Positions 10,325 through 20,883 of a DNA stretch of 64,000 nt are shown one piece after another. The notes beneath the pieces are model-generated. The model was given only the letters and a program-made list of their open reading frames with translations. It was not told the DNA's origin and did no database searches. Within the stretch, counting starts at the first letter, position 1. Every line of letters starts with the position of its first letter. The stretch comes from Crossaster papposus (Eukaryota; Echinodermata; Asteroidea; Velatida; Solasteridae), in assembly GCA_037893245.1 (NCBI GenBank), contig JBAIAA010000398.1, positions 310,001-374,000 on the forward strand, in the 5' to 3' direction. Position numbers and translations under genes: made by a program.

Positions 10325-10560
10325 TCAACAGAAAAAGAAAGACTTTCAGCAATCTGTAGTTGAAACAGAAAGTTCCTTCATATTTTCCCCCATTTTTGGA
10401 CATAATTATCTTGGAAATATTTGTAATGCACGTGACACATCTCGTGAGCTGTAACCAATTATTCTGGGTTTTGTTTATACGGTAAAGGACATGAAAAGTG
10501 ACAATAAAACTTGTTTCAGTTTTAATTTAATTTTTGCTCCGATTATTCAGATTTTCCGCA

Positions 10561-10720
10561 TTGACTTTACTCAAATGACTGTGAAGACAAAGATGAAGTT
10601 TAAGAGGAGACTGATTGATGCAATGACTTCAACACTTAACCATGCTATTTGAAGACCTCTTCCTGCACTCTTGTAACAGTTCACAGGATGCTTTATAATT
10701 AAATTGCTCCTTCAATATTC
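10561..10720 (-). pseudogene. Ghost receptor fragment upstream of R2 (TM1 part)
   Basis: Matches the relic upstream of R1 and the TM1 part of the intact genes, with broken frames. The matching start-codon part of the relic lies at about 11378-11430, separated by a retrotransposon fragment and a G-run MITE. Confidence 0.65.
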
Positions 10721-10770
10721 AACCAAGTAGATGAATTAAAGAGCAATACTCTATACATAATCTAATACCC

Positions 10771-11233
10771 TAATCTTATGGGTTTTTATATTTATTAACT
10801 ATTGCTTTTGAGTTTTAGTCTTTGTTTTAATTAAACTTATATTTTATCCTTTACTTCTCTTGTAATATACTAAATATTTTATTTCACACGTTGAGTTCAT
10901 TGCTAATTTTAAACATCTAGGCTGTTTACCTTGATTTTTGTTCAATAAATATTTAATATATTTTATTATTTCTTGGTTTTTGTTATACTTTCAAATTTAT
11001 TTTTTATCATTTGCATACCTTTTGTTTCAAACATCTTTTAAATATAATAATTTTTTTTCTATTTTTATTTGTTCTTTTGCCTAAATTTGGTTTATGTTTA
11101 TATCTCAGTATGTATCATTTTAGTATTACTCTGTTTATTTGTTTAATTGTGCAGGGCCCTCACTAAAAGCAGTTGCCAATAACTGATGAGGCATACCCTG
11201 TTGAAATAAAACAGCTAATAATAATAATAATAA
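10771..11233 (+). mobile_element. Retrotransposon 3' fragment with (AAT)n tail and target duplication
   Basis: This AT-rich insert is present only in the R2 unit. It is flanked by TAATACCC on both sides (10763-10770 and 11234-11241), and the uninterrupted site is seen near 4313 and 23143. It ends with GAAATAAAACAGC and (AAT)n, as expected for a 5'-truncated LINE or a SINE. No coding sequence is present. Confidence 0.7.
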
Positions 11234-11500
11234 TAATACCCTATACACACTCCAGAGTTTACACATCCCTCTAGATATCTGAAAAGAATCTCTGAGATTC
11301 CAGGGCACACACATGACCAACACAAAGTGGGGGGTGTCCTCTGCCTTATATATGTATATTGCTTCTTATGTGAGGAGCTGTGTTGGTATAGTCATCTTGG
11401 TAGCCATCATCCATAGTTCATCATGGGGTACCATCAATGTCCATGTACTAAATCAAATATACGTAATATCTGCCTAATTTCAAGATCACTTCCTTTAATA
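11234..11500 (-). pseudogene. G-run MITE fragment and start-codon part of the ghost receptor, R2 unit
   Basis: The MITE part (about 11234-11365) contains CTCTGAGATTCCAGGGC and a short G run. From about 11370 the sequence aligns to the start region and 5' flank of the receptor genes (GAGCTGTGTTGGTATAG; CATCCATAGTTCATCATGG). Confidence 0.55.
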
Positions 11501-11501
11501 A

Positions 11502-11666
11502 GGGAATAAATGTGTGTTCGAGAGGTTTTAATCACTCTGTTTAATACCGCTTGGAGTCTGGGTGCTGATAATTACCCTCGCCTTCGGCTCGGGTAATTAT
11601 CAGCACCCAGACTCCAAGCGGTATTAAACAGAGTGATTAATACCGACCGAACACACATTTATTCCC
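11502..11666. repeat. Near-perfect palindrome (foldback element), about 165 bp
   Basis: Left arm GGGAATAAATGTGTGTTCG and right arm CGAACACACATTTATTCCC are complementary. The arms continue inward through TCTGTTTAATACCGCTTGG to a small loop at CTCGCCTTCGGCTCGGG near 11578-11595. It is absent from the other receptor units. A hairpin of about 75 bp arms is possible. Confidence 0.9.
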
Positions 11667-12240
11667 ATTCATAAATACCTTTTTTGTAAAATTCAGTCCC
11701 AAAAGCCCCGAAAATCCCGGACAATTGTCGCAAGTAAATTTTGATGTTTCGCCATTCTGTCCGTGTCAAATGACATGTTTCCGCCTCTGTTGCTCTCTAC
11801 TCAATACATGCAATAAAGCGTATTTACTGTGACCAGACTATTACTGTCATTGGCAACCTCGTTCCCAAGGTGTCGAGCTGTACGCGCCCAACACTACCCG
11901 CTCTTATTTTCGTAGACGAGGTACGGTTCAAGGTTGGAAATAAAGTGAGCCCTGGGGACGGGATGCTGTTTCCAGCTATGTTTAAACTCTTTTAGCCATG
12001 TCTTTATCGTCCGTTTAATACCGGCCACGTGACAGGCTCTCGACCAATAGGAATGCCTAAACTGTCCCAGGTATTTATGAATATACGATACTAACGGAGA
12101 TTATCCCTGCATAAACTAAAACTTGTTCATTTCATTTTTCTTCTGTATTTTGATATCAATGAAATGAAACCTTTCTCTATTGTTTTGACAATGCTATAAA
12201 TAAAAGCATACTACAGAGTTTCACAATTGAAAGTTCATTT
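11667..12240. other. Spacer, R2-R3, with dispersed-repeat features
   Basis: No gene seen. A motif near 12012-12075 (TTTAATACCGGCCACGTGAC, then CTCGACCAATAGGAATG) is related to 33433-33490, which suggests a dispersed element whose end this is. The palindrome at 11502-11666 carries the same AATACCG core, so both may belong to one element. Confidence 0.4.
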
Positions 12241-12544
12241 GAGATTTCTTTGAGGGTTTGATTTTGGTTTTGTGTAGAAAGAGTTTACATTCAAAGTATG
12301 AAGATGTTTCCTTCTCTGTGTATTGTTTTTTATCTTTCTGTTCATAGATAGTTTTGTTCGTAACTAAAGTGCACGTGACACGCCTGTCCGGCCGTCATCA
12401 GTCTGCCTGTATTCAGATTAAAATTTAACAGGTTTTGCTTCTAGCTAATTATACTCCAAATATACAGTTCATCATTCCATTGCAGTAAAATTGTTTGTTT
12501 TTAATAAAAAAACTAGAGGTCTGTCTAATTATCAATTGATAAAC

Positions 12545-12932
12545 ACGACATGGTAGAGTGGGATGGGGGTGGAGAAAGAGAAACGTAGCTAGGATTTTTT
12601 TCAATTGGGGAAGGGGTGAGGGGAGGTGGGCATTGAGGCATCAGCATTTCACGGGGGTGGGGGACAGCTTTTTATGGTCTGTTGAATCTCTGTTTGGTTT
12701 AGGAAGAAAACAGAGATATCAAGGTTTTTTGTCGGGGGGGGGGGGGGGGGGGGGGGGGCCTAGGGAGGAACCAGGTGCTTTGCCACTGGCAGGGGTGGAG
12801 TTGTGGTAGGAGGATTGTAAGGAGAGGGTGGGTGGGGAAGGGTGTGATCTGCGAATCAATTTGTGGTGTGCTAGGTTAAGTTGTTGTAAGTTTCAAGTGA
12901 TTGTGGACTATCTTGAACTCTGCTACAGCTGT
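12545..12932. other. G-rich 3' flank of R3
   Basis: Homologue of the flank at 1640-2063, with a long G run at about 12728-12758. Non-coding. Confidence 0.6.
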
Positions 12933-12934
12933 CA

Positions 12935-13440
12935 TTACACTGATGACTTGCACTCGTCAGTTACCAGAGAACATTGTTCCTCACAACTTTCCAATGATTG
13001 ACTCCCTTGTGGTTCTGGATGTGTATACTGCTGTCCTTGTGATGATGGCTCAGTACCAGTCAGCCCAGGACATTGCTCCTGACTACTTACAAGTGACTGC
13101 TGGCTCTCATCAGCTAGTTCTGGATGTATACACTGTTCCACTTGCATGGATGGCTTCCAGTCATACTAGAGCATTGCTTCTGGTGAGAACTTGCGAGCGT
13201 TGAGGTACCCGCTGGTTCTGCGTGTACCTCAACGTGCACTTGAACATGCTGCTGTCTGTGCATGATCTTTGCCTTGCTGCTGCTTTGCCTGGTACATTGT
13301 TCTTGACAGCTGTCCAGTGACTGCCGACTCTCTGGGTGTCGTGCCTGCCCTTGGCTTGGTGCCTTGCTGCTGCTTTGCCTGGTACATTGTTCTTGACAGC
13401 TGTCTAGTGACTGCTGACTCTCTCGGTGTCGTGCCTGCCC
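12935..13440 (-). pseudogene. Untranslated tail remnant of R3
   Basis: This stretch aligns to the C-terminal tail of R1/R2 but lies beyond a premature TAA in R3. A further 4-bp loss near 13151-13165 (CCAGTCATACTAG against GCAGTCAGTCAGACTAG) puts the last 70 codons in another frame, so the tail would not be restored by reading through the stop alone. Confidence 0.8.
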
Positions 13441-14694
13441 TTAGCTTGGTGGCTTGCTGCTGCTTTGCCCGGTACATTGTTCTTGACAACTGTCGAGTGA
13501 CTGCTGACTCTCTGGGTGTCGTGCCTGCCCTTGGCTTAGTGGCTTGCTGCTGCTTTGCCTAGTACATTGTTCTTGACAGCTGTCCAGTGACTGCTGACTC
13601 TCTGAGTGTCGTGCCTGCCCTTGGCTTGGTGGCTTGCTGCTGCTTGGTCTGGCATTAGGCTGCTCTTGGTCCTTTCCTGCCTGTGGAATCACACGAAGCT
13701 CGATCTGATCCCCTGGCTGCGATGGTTTGCTAGGATTCCGTCTTGGGCACCAACGACAGCACAGATTTAGGAATGAGAATGCCTTGACTACAGCTGCACG
13801 GAAGTCGGCGTTTGTGGCACTGTAGATCAGGGAATTGATGGTGCTATTGATAAGTTCCAAGATTTCTGTACTCAATTTCACAATTATCAATTTGTCCACA
13901 AGTTTTAGAAATTCAACAGTTTGGGAAGGCGAAGTTGTAGAATAATTGTCGGTCACAATGAATAAAATGGCACTTGCAGTGTTCAATGAGTTCAGCATGA
14001 AGAAAACAGCAGTATTGATGATAATCATACAAAGAACTTTGCCTGCTCTCTTGGGACGGTTTGGCAACAGAGCTGATTGCCGGCGCACTTTCACTACTAC
14101 ATAGATGTACAAAGCAAGAGTTGCTATTAAACAGACACTTCTTATGATGCATTGAATAAAATAAAAGATGTTTATGAAGACTCTGTCTGTTAACGGTAAG
14201 AATATCAGAATCACACCAACAACAACCGTTGGCACCCAGATTCCTGCTGATATCTTTGCTGCTCGAGATTTAGAGGCTTTCTCTTTGAATGTTAGAGGAT
14301 TGCGCACTGCAGAGAATCTCTCAGCTGCTATGGTCACCACAAACAAACTAGAAGTGGCTAGGCACATGTATCGGACACTTACGAATACTTTTACGACAAA
14401 GAAGCCGTACGTTGAAGTTGTGGGTCTAAGCATTGTTACTATAAAGCTAGTCAATAAGTAAAGTGAGTCGGCCACAGCCAGATTGGATAAGTAGACGTTG
14501 ATGATTGTACGCATGGACTTCACTCGAAGGACTTTGAAGAGAAACACAAAGTTCAAGATGTGGCCGATTGGTGCAATAATTTCTCTACTCAACTCTATTA
14601 TTTGATACCTTCTGTCTACAGTCTTGACAAAGGTCTCGAAGTACTTTTCTACTTCAATCAATGTAGCAGAGCTGTTTTGGTAGCTGGCACCCAT
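13441..14694 (-). CDS. R3, rhodopsin-like GPCR with truncated tail
   Basis: 417 residues. The seven-helix core is intact, with NLAVAD, ERF and NSLIY, and TM5 complete (LYIYVVVKVRRQ). A CAA to TAA change at 13441-13443 stops translation inside the third tail repeat. The N-terminus and first extracellular loop differ from the other copies (YFETFVKTVDRRYQII; STYGFFVVKVFVSVRYMC), while the inner loops are nearly identical. It could still make a receptor with a short tail; whether it is expressed is unknown. Confidence 0.75.
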   Translation of the reverse strand: MGASYQNSSATLIEVEKYFETFVKTVDRRYQIIELSREIIAPIGHILNFVFLFKVLRVKSMRTIINVYLSNLAVADSLYLLTSFIVTMLRPTTSTYGFFVVKVFVSVRYMCLATSSLFVVTIAAERFSAVRNPLTFKEKASKSRAAKISAGIWVPTVVVGVILIFLPLTDRVFINIFYFIQCIIRSVCLIATLALYIYVVVKVRRQSALLPNRPKRAGKVLCMIIINTAVFFMLNSLNTASAILFIVTDNYSTTSPSQTVEFLKLVDKLIIVKLSTEILELINSTINSLIYSATNADFRAAVVKAFSFLNLCCRWCPRRNPSKPSQPGDQIELRVIPQAGKDQEQPNARPSSSKPPSQGQARHSESQQSLDSCQEQCTRQSSSKPLSQGQARHPESQQSLDSCQEQCTGQSSSKPPS

Positions 14695-14781
14695 AGTTCA
14701 TGTACAGTGTGTTATTGATGTGCAATGTTTTAATCAGAAGCAGCAAATAATGTTCTGTTGTATTTCAAGATAACTCCAGAT

Positions 14782-14787
14782 TTTATA
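14782..14787 (-). promoter_or_regulatory. TATA box of R3
   Basis: TATAAA on the minus strand 88 bases upstream of the ATG, in the conserved flank. Confidence 0.6.
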
Positions 14788-15022
14788 TCAACAGAAAAAG
14801 AAAGACTTTCAGCAATCTGTAGTTGAAACAGAAAGTTTCTTCATATTTTCTCCCATTTTTTCCTCACATTTATCTTGGACATATTTGTAATGCACGTGAC
14901 ACATCTCATGAGCTGCAACCAAATTAATCTGGGTTTTGTTTATACGGTAAAGGACATGAAATCTGACAATAAAACTCGTTTCAGTTTTAATTATTTTTGC
15001 TCCAGATTATTCTGATTTTACA

Positions 15023-15140
15023 CATAGACTTTACTCAAATGACTGTGAAGACAAAGATGAAGTTTAAGAGGAGACTGATGTACTAATTCAAATATACGTA
15101 ATATCTGCCTAATTTCAAGATCACTTCATTTAATGTGAGT
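15023..15140 (-). pseudogene. Ghost receptor fragment upstream of R3, internally deleted
   Basis: The TM1-like part starts as in the other units but breaks after AGGAGACTGATG at about 15079. It jumps directly to the sequence that lies upstream of the ghost start codon in the other units (ATATACGTAATATCTGCC). About 450 bp is therefore missing here. Confidence 0.6.
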
Positions 15141-15409
15141 TTCACAATTGACATTTCATTTGAGATTTTTTTGAGGGTTCGATTTTGGTTTCGTGTAGAA
15201 AGAGTTTACATTCTGTGTATTGTTTTTTATCTTTCTGTAATTCTGTTGATAGATAGTTTTGTTCGTAACTAAAGTGCACGTGACAGGCCTGTCCGGCCGT
15301 CATCAGTCCGCCTGTATTCAGATTAAAATTTAACAGGTTTTGCTTCCAGCTAATTATACTCCAAATATACAGTTCATCATTCCATTGCAGTAAAATTGTT
15401 TGTTTTTAA

Positions 15410-15643
15410 CCAGTTCGCGCCGGGATTATTTTAACATCGCCGAGCCGACGGGCGGGATTATTTTTAACGAAACTCGATCCGAAGCGTGTTCAGGCCGATA
15501 GTGCTGGGTAGCACACCCACGTATTTCCGGCCTTGCGCGCTGCTGACAGACATTTCCGAACTTGAACTTGGCGTGTTTATTCGTCATCCGTTTTGAATTT
15601 GGGGAAATTTTTGCGTTTATATACGTCATCCGGCGCGAACTGG
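15410..15643. mobile_element. TTAA-flanked piggyBac-like MITE, copy 1
   Basis: TTAA on both sides (15406-15409 and 15644-15647). Inverted ends CCAGTTCGCGCCGG and CCGGCGCGAACTGG. Length 234 bp with no open frame. TTAA targets and CC-starting termini are known for piggyBac transposons. Related copies lie at 61588-61821 and, truncated, at 43293-43445. Confidence 0.8.
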
Positions 15644-15714
15644 TTAACTGAGGAATTTTAATAAAACAACTAGAGGTCCATGTCTCATTATCAATTTATA
15701 AACACAAGGCATGG

Positions 15715-16123
15715 TACGGTGGGATGGGGTGGGGGAAAGAAGCTTAGCTAGGATTTTTTCAATTGGGGGAGGGGTGAGGGGAGGTGGGCATTGAGGCATC
15801 AGCATCTCATGGGGGGTTGGCATTGAGGCATCAGCATCCCATGGGGATGGGGGGCAGCATGTTATGGTCTGTTGAATCTCTGTTTGGTTTAGGAAGAAAA
15901 CAGGGATATCAAGGGTTTTTTTTGTCGGGGGGGGGGGGGGGGGGGGCCTAGGGAGAAACCAGATGCTTTACCACTGGCAGGGGAGGAGTTGTGGTGGGAG
16001 GATTGCAGGGAGAGGGTGGGTGGGGGAAGGGTGTGATCTGCGAATCAATTTCTGGTGTGCTCAGTTAAGTTATTGTAAGTTTCAAGTGATTGTGGACTAA
16101 CTAGAACTCTGCTACTGCTGTCA
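15715..16123. other. G-rich 3' flank of R4
   Basis: Homologue of 1640-2063, with a G run at about 15928-15946 and the duplicated TTGGCATTGAGGCA motif. Non-coding. Confidence 0.6.
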
Positions 16124-16264
16124 TTACACTGATGACTTGCACTCGTCAGTTACCACAGAACATTGTTCCTCACAAGTTTCCAATGATTGACTCCCTTGTG
16201 GTTCTGGATGTGTATACTGCTGTCCTTGTGATGATGGCTCAGTACCAGTCAGCCTTGGACATTG
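16124..16264 (-). pseudogene. Untranslated tail end of R4
   Basis: Aligns to the last 46 or so codons of R1/R2 in the same frame but follows a premature TAG in R4. Confidence 0.75.
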
Positions 16265-17608
16265 CTACTGACTACTTGCAAGTGACTGCTGGCTCTCATC
16301 AGCTGGTTCTGGATGTACATACTGTTCAACTTGCATGGATGGCTTGCAGTCAGTCAGACTAAAGCATTGCTTCTGGTGAGAACTTGGGAGCACTGAGGTA
16401 CCCGCTGGTTCTGCGTGTACCTCAACGTGCACTTGAACATGCTGCTGACTGTGCATGAACGCCTTGCTGCTGCTTTGCCTGGTACATTGTTCTCGACAGC
16501 TGTCCAGTGACTGCTGACTCTCTCGGTGTCGTGCCCGCCCTTGGCTTGGTGGCTTGCTGCTGCTTGGTCTGGCATTAGGCTGCTCTTGGTCATTTTCTGC
16601 CTGTGGAATCACACGAAGCTCAATCTGATCCACTGGCTGCGATGGTTGGCTAGGATTCCGTCTTGGGCACCAACGACAGCACAGATTTAGGAATGAGAAT
16701 GCCTTGACTACAGCTGCACGGGAGTCGGCGTTTGTGGCACTGTAGATCAGGGAATCGATGGCGCTATTGATAAGTTCAAAAATTTCTATACACAATTTCA
16801 CAATTATCGATTTGTCCACAAATTTTATAAATTCAACAACTTGGGAAGGCGAAGTTGTAGAATAATTTGTTGCCACAATTTTCAAAATGGCACCTGCAGT
16901 GTTCAATGAGTTCAGAATGAAGAAAACAGCAGTATTGATGATAATCATACAAAGAACTTTGCCTGCTCTCTTGGGACGGTTTGGCAACAGAGCTGATTGC
17001 CGGCGCACTTTCACTACGACATAGATGTACAAAGCAAGAGTTGCTATTAAACAGACACTGCTTATGATGGATTGAATAAAATAAAAGATGTCTGTAAAGA
17101 CAGTACTGTCTGTTAACGGTAAGAATATCGGAATCATACCAACAACCACCGTTGGCACCCAGAGTCCTGCTGATATCTTTGCTGCTCGAGATTTAGAGGC
17201 CTTCTCTTTGAATGTTAGAGGATTGCGCACTGCAGAGAATCTCTCAGCTGCTATGGTCGCCACAAAAAGACTAGAAGCGGCTAGGCACATGAATCGGACA
17301 CTTAGGAAAACTTTTCTGACAGAGGGGCTGTACTTTAATTCAAGCATTGTTACTATAAAGGCAGTCAATAAGTAAAGTGAGTCAGCCACAGCCAGATTGG
17401 ATAAGTAGACGTTGATGATTGTACGCATGGACTTCACTCGAAGGACTGTGAAGAGAAACACGAAGTTCAAGATGAGGCCGATTGGTGCAATAATTTCAGT
17501 ACTCGACCACATTATTTGACGACTTCTGTCTAGAGTCTTGTCATAGTTCTTGAGGTACTTTTCTACTTCAATTGATGTAGCAGAGCTGTTTTGGTATCTG
17601 GCACCCAT
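16265..17608 (-). CDS. R4, rhodopsin-like GPCR with one tail repeat and early stop
   Basis: 447 residues. The core is intact (NLAVAD, ERF, DSLIY, complete TM5). The tail has a single 30-residue repeat and ends at a TAG (16265-16267) where other copies have GAG. The N-terminus (YLKNYDKTLDRSRQIM) and first outer loop (ELKYSPSVRKVFLSVRFMC) define a type also seen in R6. A serine replaces the phenylalanine after TM7 (TNADSRAA). Confidence 0.78.
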   Translation of the reverse strand: MGARYQNSSATSIEVEKYLKNYDKTLDRSRQIMWSSTEIIAPIGLILNFVFLFTVLRVKSMRTIINVYLSNLAVADSLYLLTAFIVTMLELKYSPSVRKVFLSVRFMCLAASSLFVATIAAERFSAVRNPLTFKEKASKSRAAKISAGLWVPTVVVGMIPIFLPLTDSTVFTDIFYFIQSIISSVCLIATLALYIYVVVKVRRQSALLPNRPKRAGKVLCMIIINTAVFFILNSLNTAGAILKIVATNYSTTSPSQVVEFIKFVDKSIIVKLCIEIFELINSAIDSLIYSATNADSRAAVVKAFSFLNLCCRWCPRRNPSQPSQPVDQIELRVIPQAENDQEQPNARPSSSKPPSQGRARHRESQQSLDSCREQCTRQSSSKAFMHSQQHVQVHVEVHAEPAGTSVLPSSHQKQCFSLTDCKPSMQVEQYVHPEPADESQQSLASSQ

Positions 17609-17697
17609 AGTTCATACAGTACAGTGTAGCATATTGATGTGCAATGTTTTAATTAGAAGCAATATGATGTCTCGTTGTATTTCAAGATAACTCCAGA

Positions 17698-17703
17698 TTT
17701 ATA
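17698..17703 (-). promoter_or_regulatory. TATA box of R4
   Basis: TATAAA on the minus strand 90 bases upstream of the ATG; the following bases (GC) differ from other copies but the hexamer is kept. Confidence 0.55.
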
Positions 17704-17938
17704 GCAACAGAAAAAGAAAGACTTCCAGCAATCTGTAGTTGAAACAGAAAGTTTATTCATATTTTCTTCATTTTTTTCCACATTTATTTTGGACATATTT
17801 GTAATGCACGTGACACATCACATGAGCTGTAACCAAACTAATCTGGGTTTTGTTTATGAGGTAAAGGACATAAAAACTGACAATAAAACTTCTTTCAGTT
17901 TTAAATCTATTTTTGCTCCAGATTATTCTGATTTTACC

Positions 17939-18340
17939 CATAGACTTTACTCAAATGACTGTGAAGACAAAGATGAAGTTTAAGAGGAGACTGATTGATG
18001 CAATGACTTCAACACTTAGCCGTGCTATTTGAAGACCTCTTCCTGCACTCTTGTAACAGTTGGCAAGATGCTTTATAATTAAATTGCTCCTTCAATATTT
18101 AACCAAGTAGAATACTCTACTAGAGCAATACTCTATATACACTCTAGAGTTACCTTACACAAGAGCGGTGGGGTGGGGGGGGGGGGGGGGGGGGGGTGTT
18201 TCCTCTGCCTTATATATGTATATTGCTTCTTATGTGAGGAGCTGTGTTGGTATAGCCATCTTGGTAGCCATCTTCGTAGCTCATCATGGTGTACCATCAA
18301 TTTCCATGTACTAAATCAAATATACGTAATATCTGCCTAA
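17939..18340 (-). pseudogene. Ghost receptor upstream of R4
   Basis: TM1-like part at about 17939-18095, G-run MITE fragment at about 18120-18230, then start-codon-like part at about 18236-18300. Same order as upstream of R1 and R5. Confidence 0.65.
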
Positions 18341-20140
18341 TTTCAAGATCACTTCATTTAATATATGGTACTGTCTACAGGCATGCGGGAATGGGGAGGT
18401 GCAGTGGGTGCTGCCACCCCTCCGGGATTTTGGGGTGGGGGTGCTGCAATGTACCAAAGCACCCCCTACTTTTGAGACCTACTATACGCACATCTTATCA
18501 TAAGTACTTGAATACTTACGTGATAACAAATAAAGATTCTTAAAAATGGAAAACTATAATTATAAAATAGGCCTACAAACAAGTCAAACATGGTACTATA
18601 AAACTTCAAAGTTTTCTACCCCCGTGATGACGTTCTCGACAGCGCCATTCAAATCCACCCCCACACCATACAAATCCACCCCACACCATACATCGTGCAC
18701 TGTGGCCAAAATGCATGAACAACGTTGTCCGTAGCTAGCTAGCTAGCCCACATGCAGTACATGTACAATTATTTGGCCATGGCCATAATCACTGATCTGT
18801 GGCCATAATACGTACATGTCCTTTTGTGTATGTACATTATACTATTCAAAGATTACCAGCGATTATGCTCGCTCGTGTGTTGGCCATGCGTATATTATAC
18901 AAGCCGGGAAGCCGTGAACAGCGTCTTGTACACATGTACGTCGTGTATCGTGTATCTTCACGAGCTAGATAACATTGGATGGAGTCAGACTATCGGAGTT
19001 TGAGAGATACCAGAACTAGTTGAACGAGTTAAATTTTCCCTCGCATTCTCACCACGTTTATTAGATAGTCGTAACTTTTGTTTATGAAGTGTTTTAGCAT
19101 TTTCTTCCAGTGGCGGATCTAGGGAGAGGTGGGGGCGTTAAATTTAAAGGGTTTAAACTTCTGGACTTATTCCATGTCTCTCGAGTCAACTCGTACAGTC
19201 GTTTTCCTAGTTCCGGATATTTCCTAGTTCTGGATACTTGTAGCTCCTAGTTCCGGATAGCTTAAAATAAATACCTACCTCTTTTGTTTGAATTGGTCTC
19301 CAAAAGCATTTTTCTAACGAGGTGTGTTTTGAAAAGTAAAATTTAAACTTTTTGATGTGCAAATATCGTTCAGAGAAAATTTATAGAAAAGGAATGTTAG
19401 CCAGATTTCCGACTTGCACTGTGACCTTTATGGACGGCTTGTAAAAAAATCACGGGAGCCGCGAATTTACGAGAAAGAAAATCGGGGCTGTACGTCACTC
19501 ACAACGTGTGATTTTAAATAATTGTCCATACTCTACAGTCATATAAAAAAAATGACTATCAAATCAAACTAACTTTAAGAGTCTCCAGTATTTAAATATT
19601 CCAAAAAGACAGAACGTATATTTTTGCCTAGTTTCGAATAGCGTGTGTAAAGTACGCACCCTACACACGCATATATAACAAAATCATTTGGAATCTCTAG
19701 GTCTCACTGTACCACATAAAGGTCACCAACACATGAAATACACTCATTACTCAACAGTTGTTCAAAATTGTTCGAAAGTGTTCAAAAAAACAAAATTTTG
19801 AAATATCTTTTACAATTTACAAATGCAGTAAAAGTGTCAATTAAACATCCAGATTGCACCACAGAGCATCTAGAAACTCAAAGCTCCCGGGGCCCTTAAG
19901 CGGGTCCCGAACCCATGCCGTAATGGCTTCGTGCTACGCGCTCGCACAAAATGTCTTTAAAAGAACTCTGCACCCCCTGGAAAAAATGTGTTCCAGCGGG
20001 CCTGCTAATAACAGAGATTTTCCCCTGCATATACTAAAACTTGTTCATTTCATTTGTCTTCTGTATTTTGATATCAATGAAATGAAACTTTTCTCTATTG
20101 TTTTTACAATGCTATAAATAAAAGCATACTACAGAGTTTT
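18341..20140. other. Spacer of the R4 unit, no gene
   Basis: More diverged homologue of 4516-6180. It contains a duplicated CAAATCCACCCCACACCATA motif near 18650-18690, the GCTAGCTAGCTAGC run and the TCCTAGTTCCGGATA motifs. No conserved open frame. Confidence 0.55.
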
Positions 20141-20883
20141 ACAATTGACATTTCATTTGAGATTTCTTTGAGGGTTCGATTTTGGTTTCGTGTAGAAAGA
20201 GTTTGCATTCGAAGTATGAAGATGTTTCCTTCTCTGTGTATTGTTTTTTATCTTTCTGTTGATAGATAGTTTTGTTCGTAACTAAAGTGCATGTAACACG
20301 CCTGTCCAGCCGTCATCAGTCCGCCTGTATTAAAATTAAAATTTAACAGGTTTAGCTTCTAGCTGATTATAGTCCAAATATGCAGTTCATCATTGCATTG
20401 CAGTAAAATTGTTTGTTTTTAATAAAAAAAACTAGAGGTCTGTCTAATTATCAATTTATAAACACAAGGCATGGTACGGTGGGATGGGGTGGAGGGAAAG
20501 AACAGCGTAGCTAGGATTTTTTTCAATTGGGGAAGGGGTGAGGGGAGGTGGGCATTGAGGCATCAGCATCTCATGGGGGGTTGGCATTGAGGCATTAGCA
20601 TCTCATGGGGATGGGGGGATGCTTTTTATGGTCTGTTGAATCTCTGTTTGGTTTAGGAAGAAAACAGGGATATCTAGTGTTTTTTTGTCGGGGAGGGGGG
20701 GGGGGGGGGGACCTGGGGAGGAACCAGGTGCTTTACCACTGGCAGGGGAGTGGTTGTGGTAGGAGGATTGTAGGGAGAGGGTGGGTGGGGGGAGGGTGTG
20801 ATCTGCGAATCAATTTTGTGTGTACTTAGTTATTGTAAGTTTCAAGTTATCGTGGACTAACTAGAACTCTGCTACAGCTGTCA

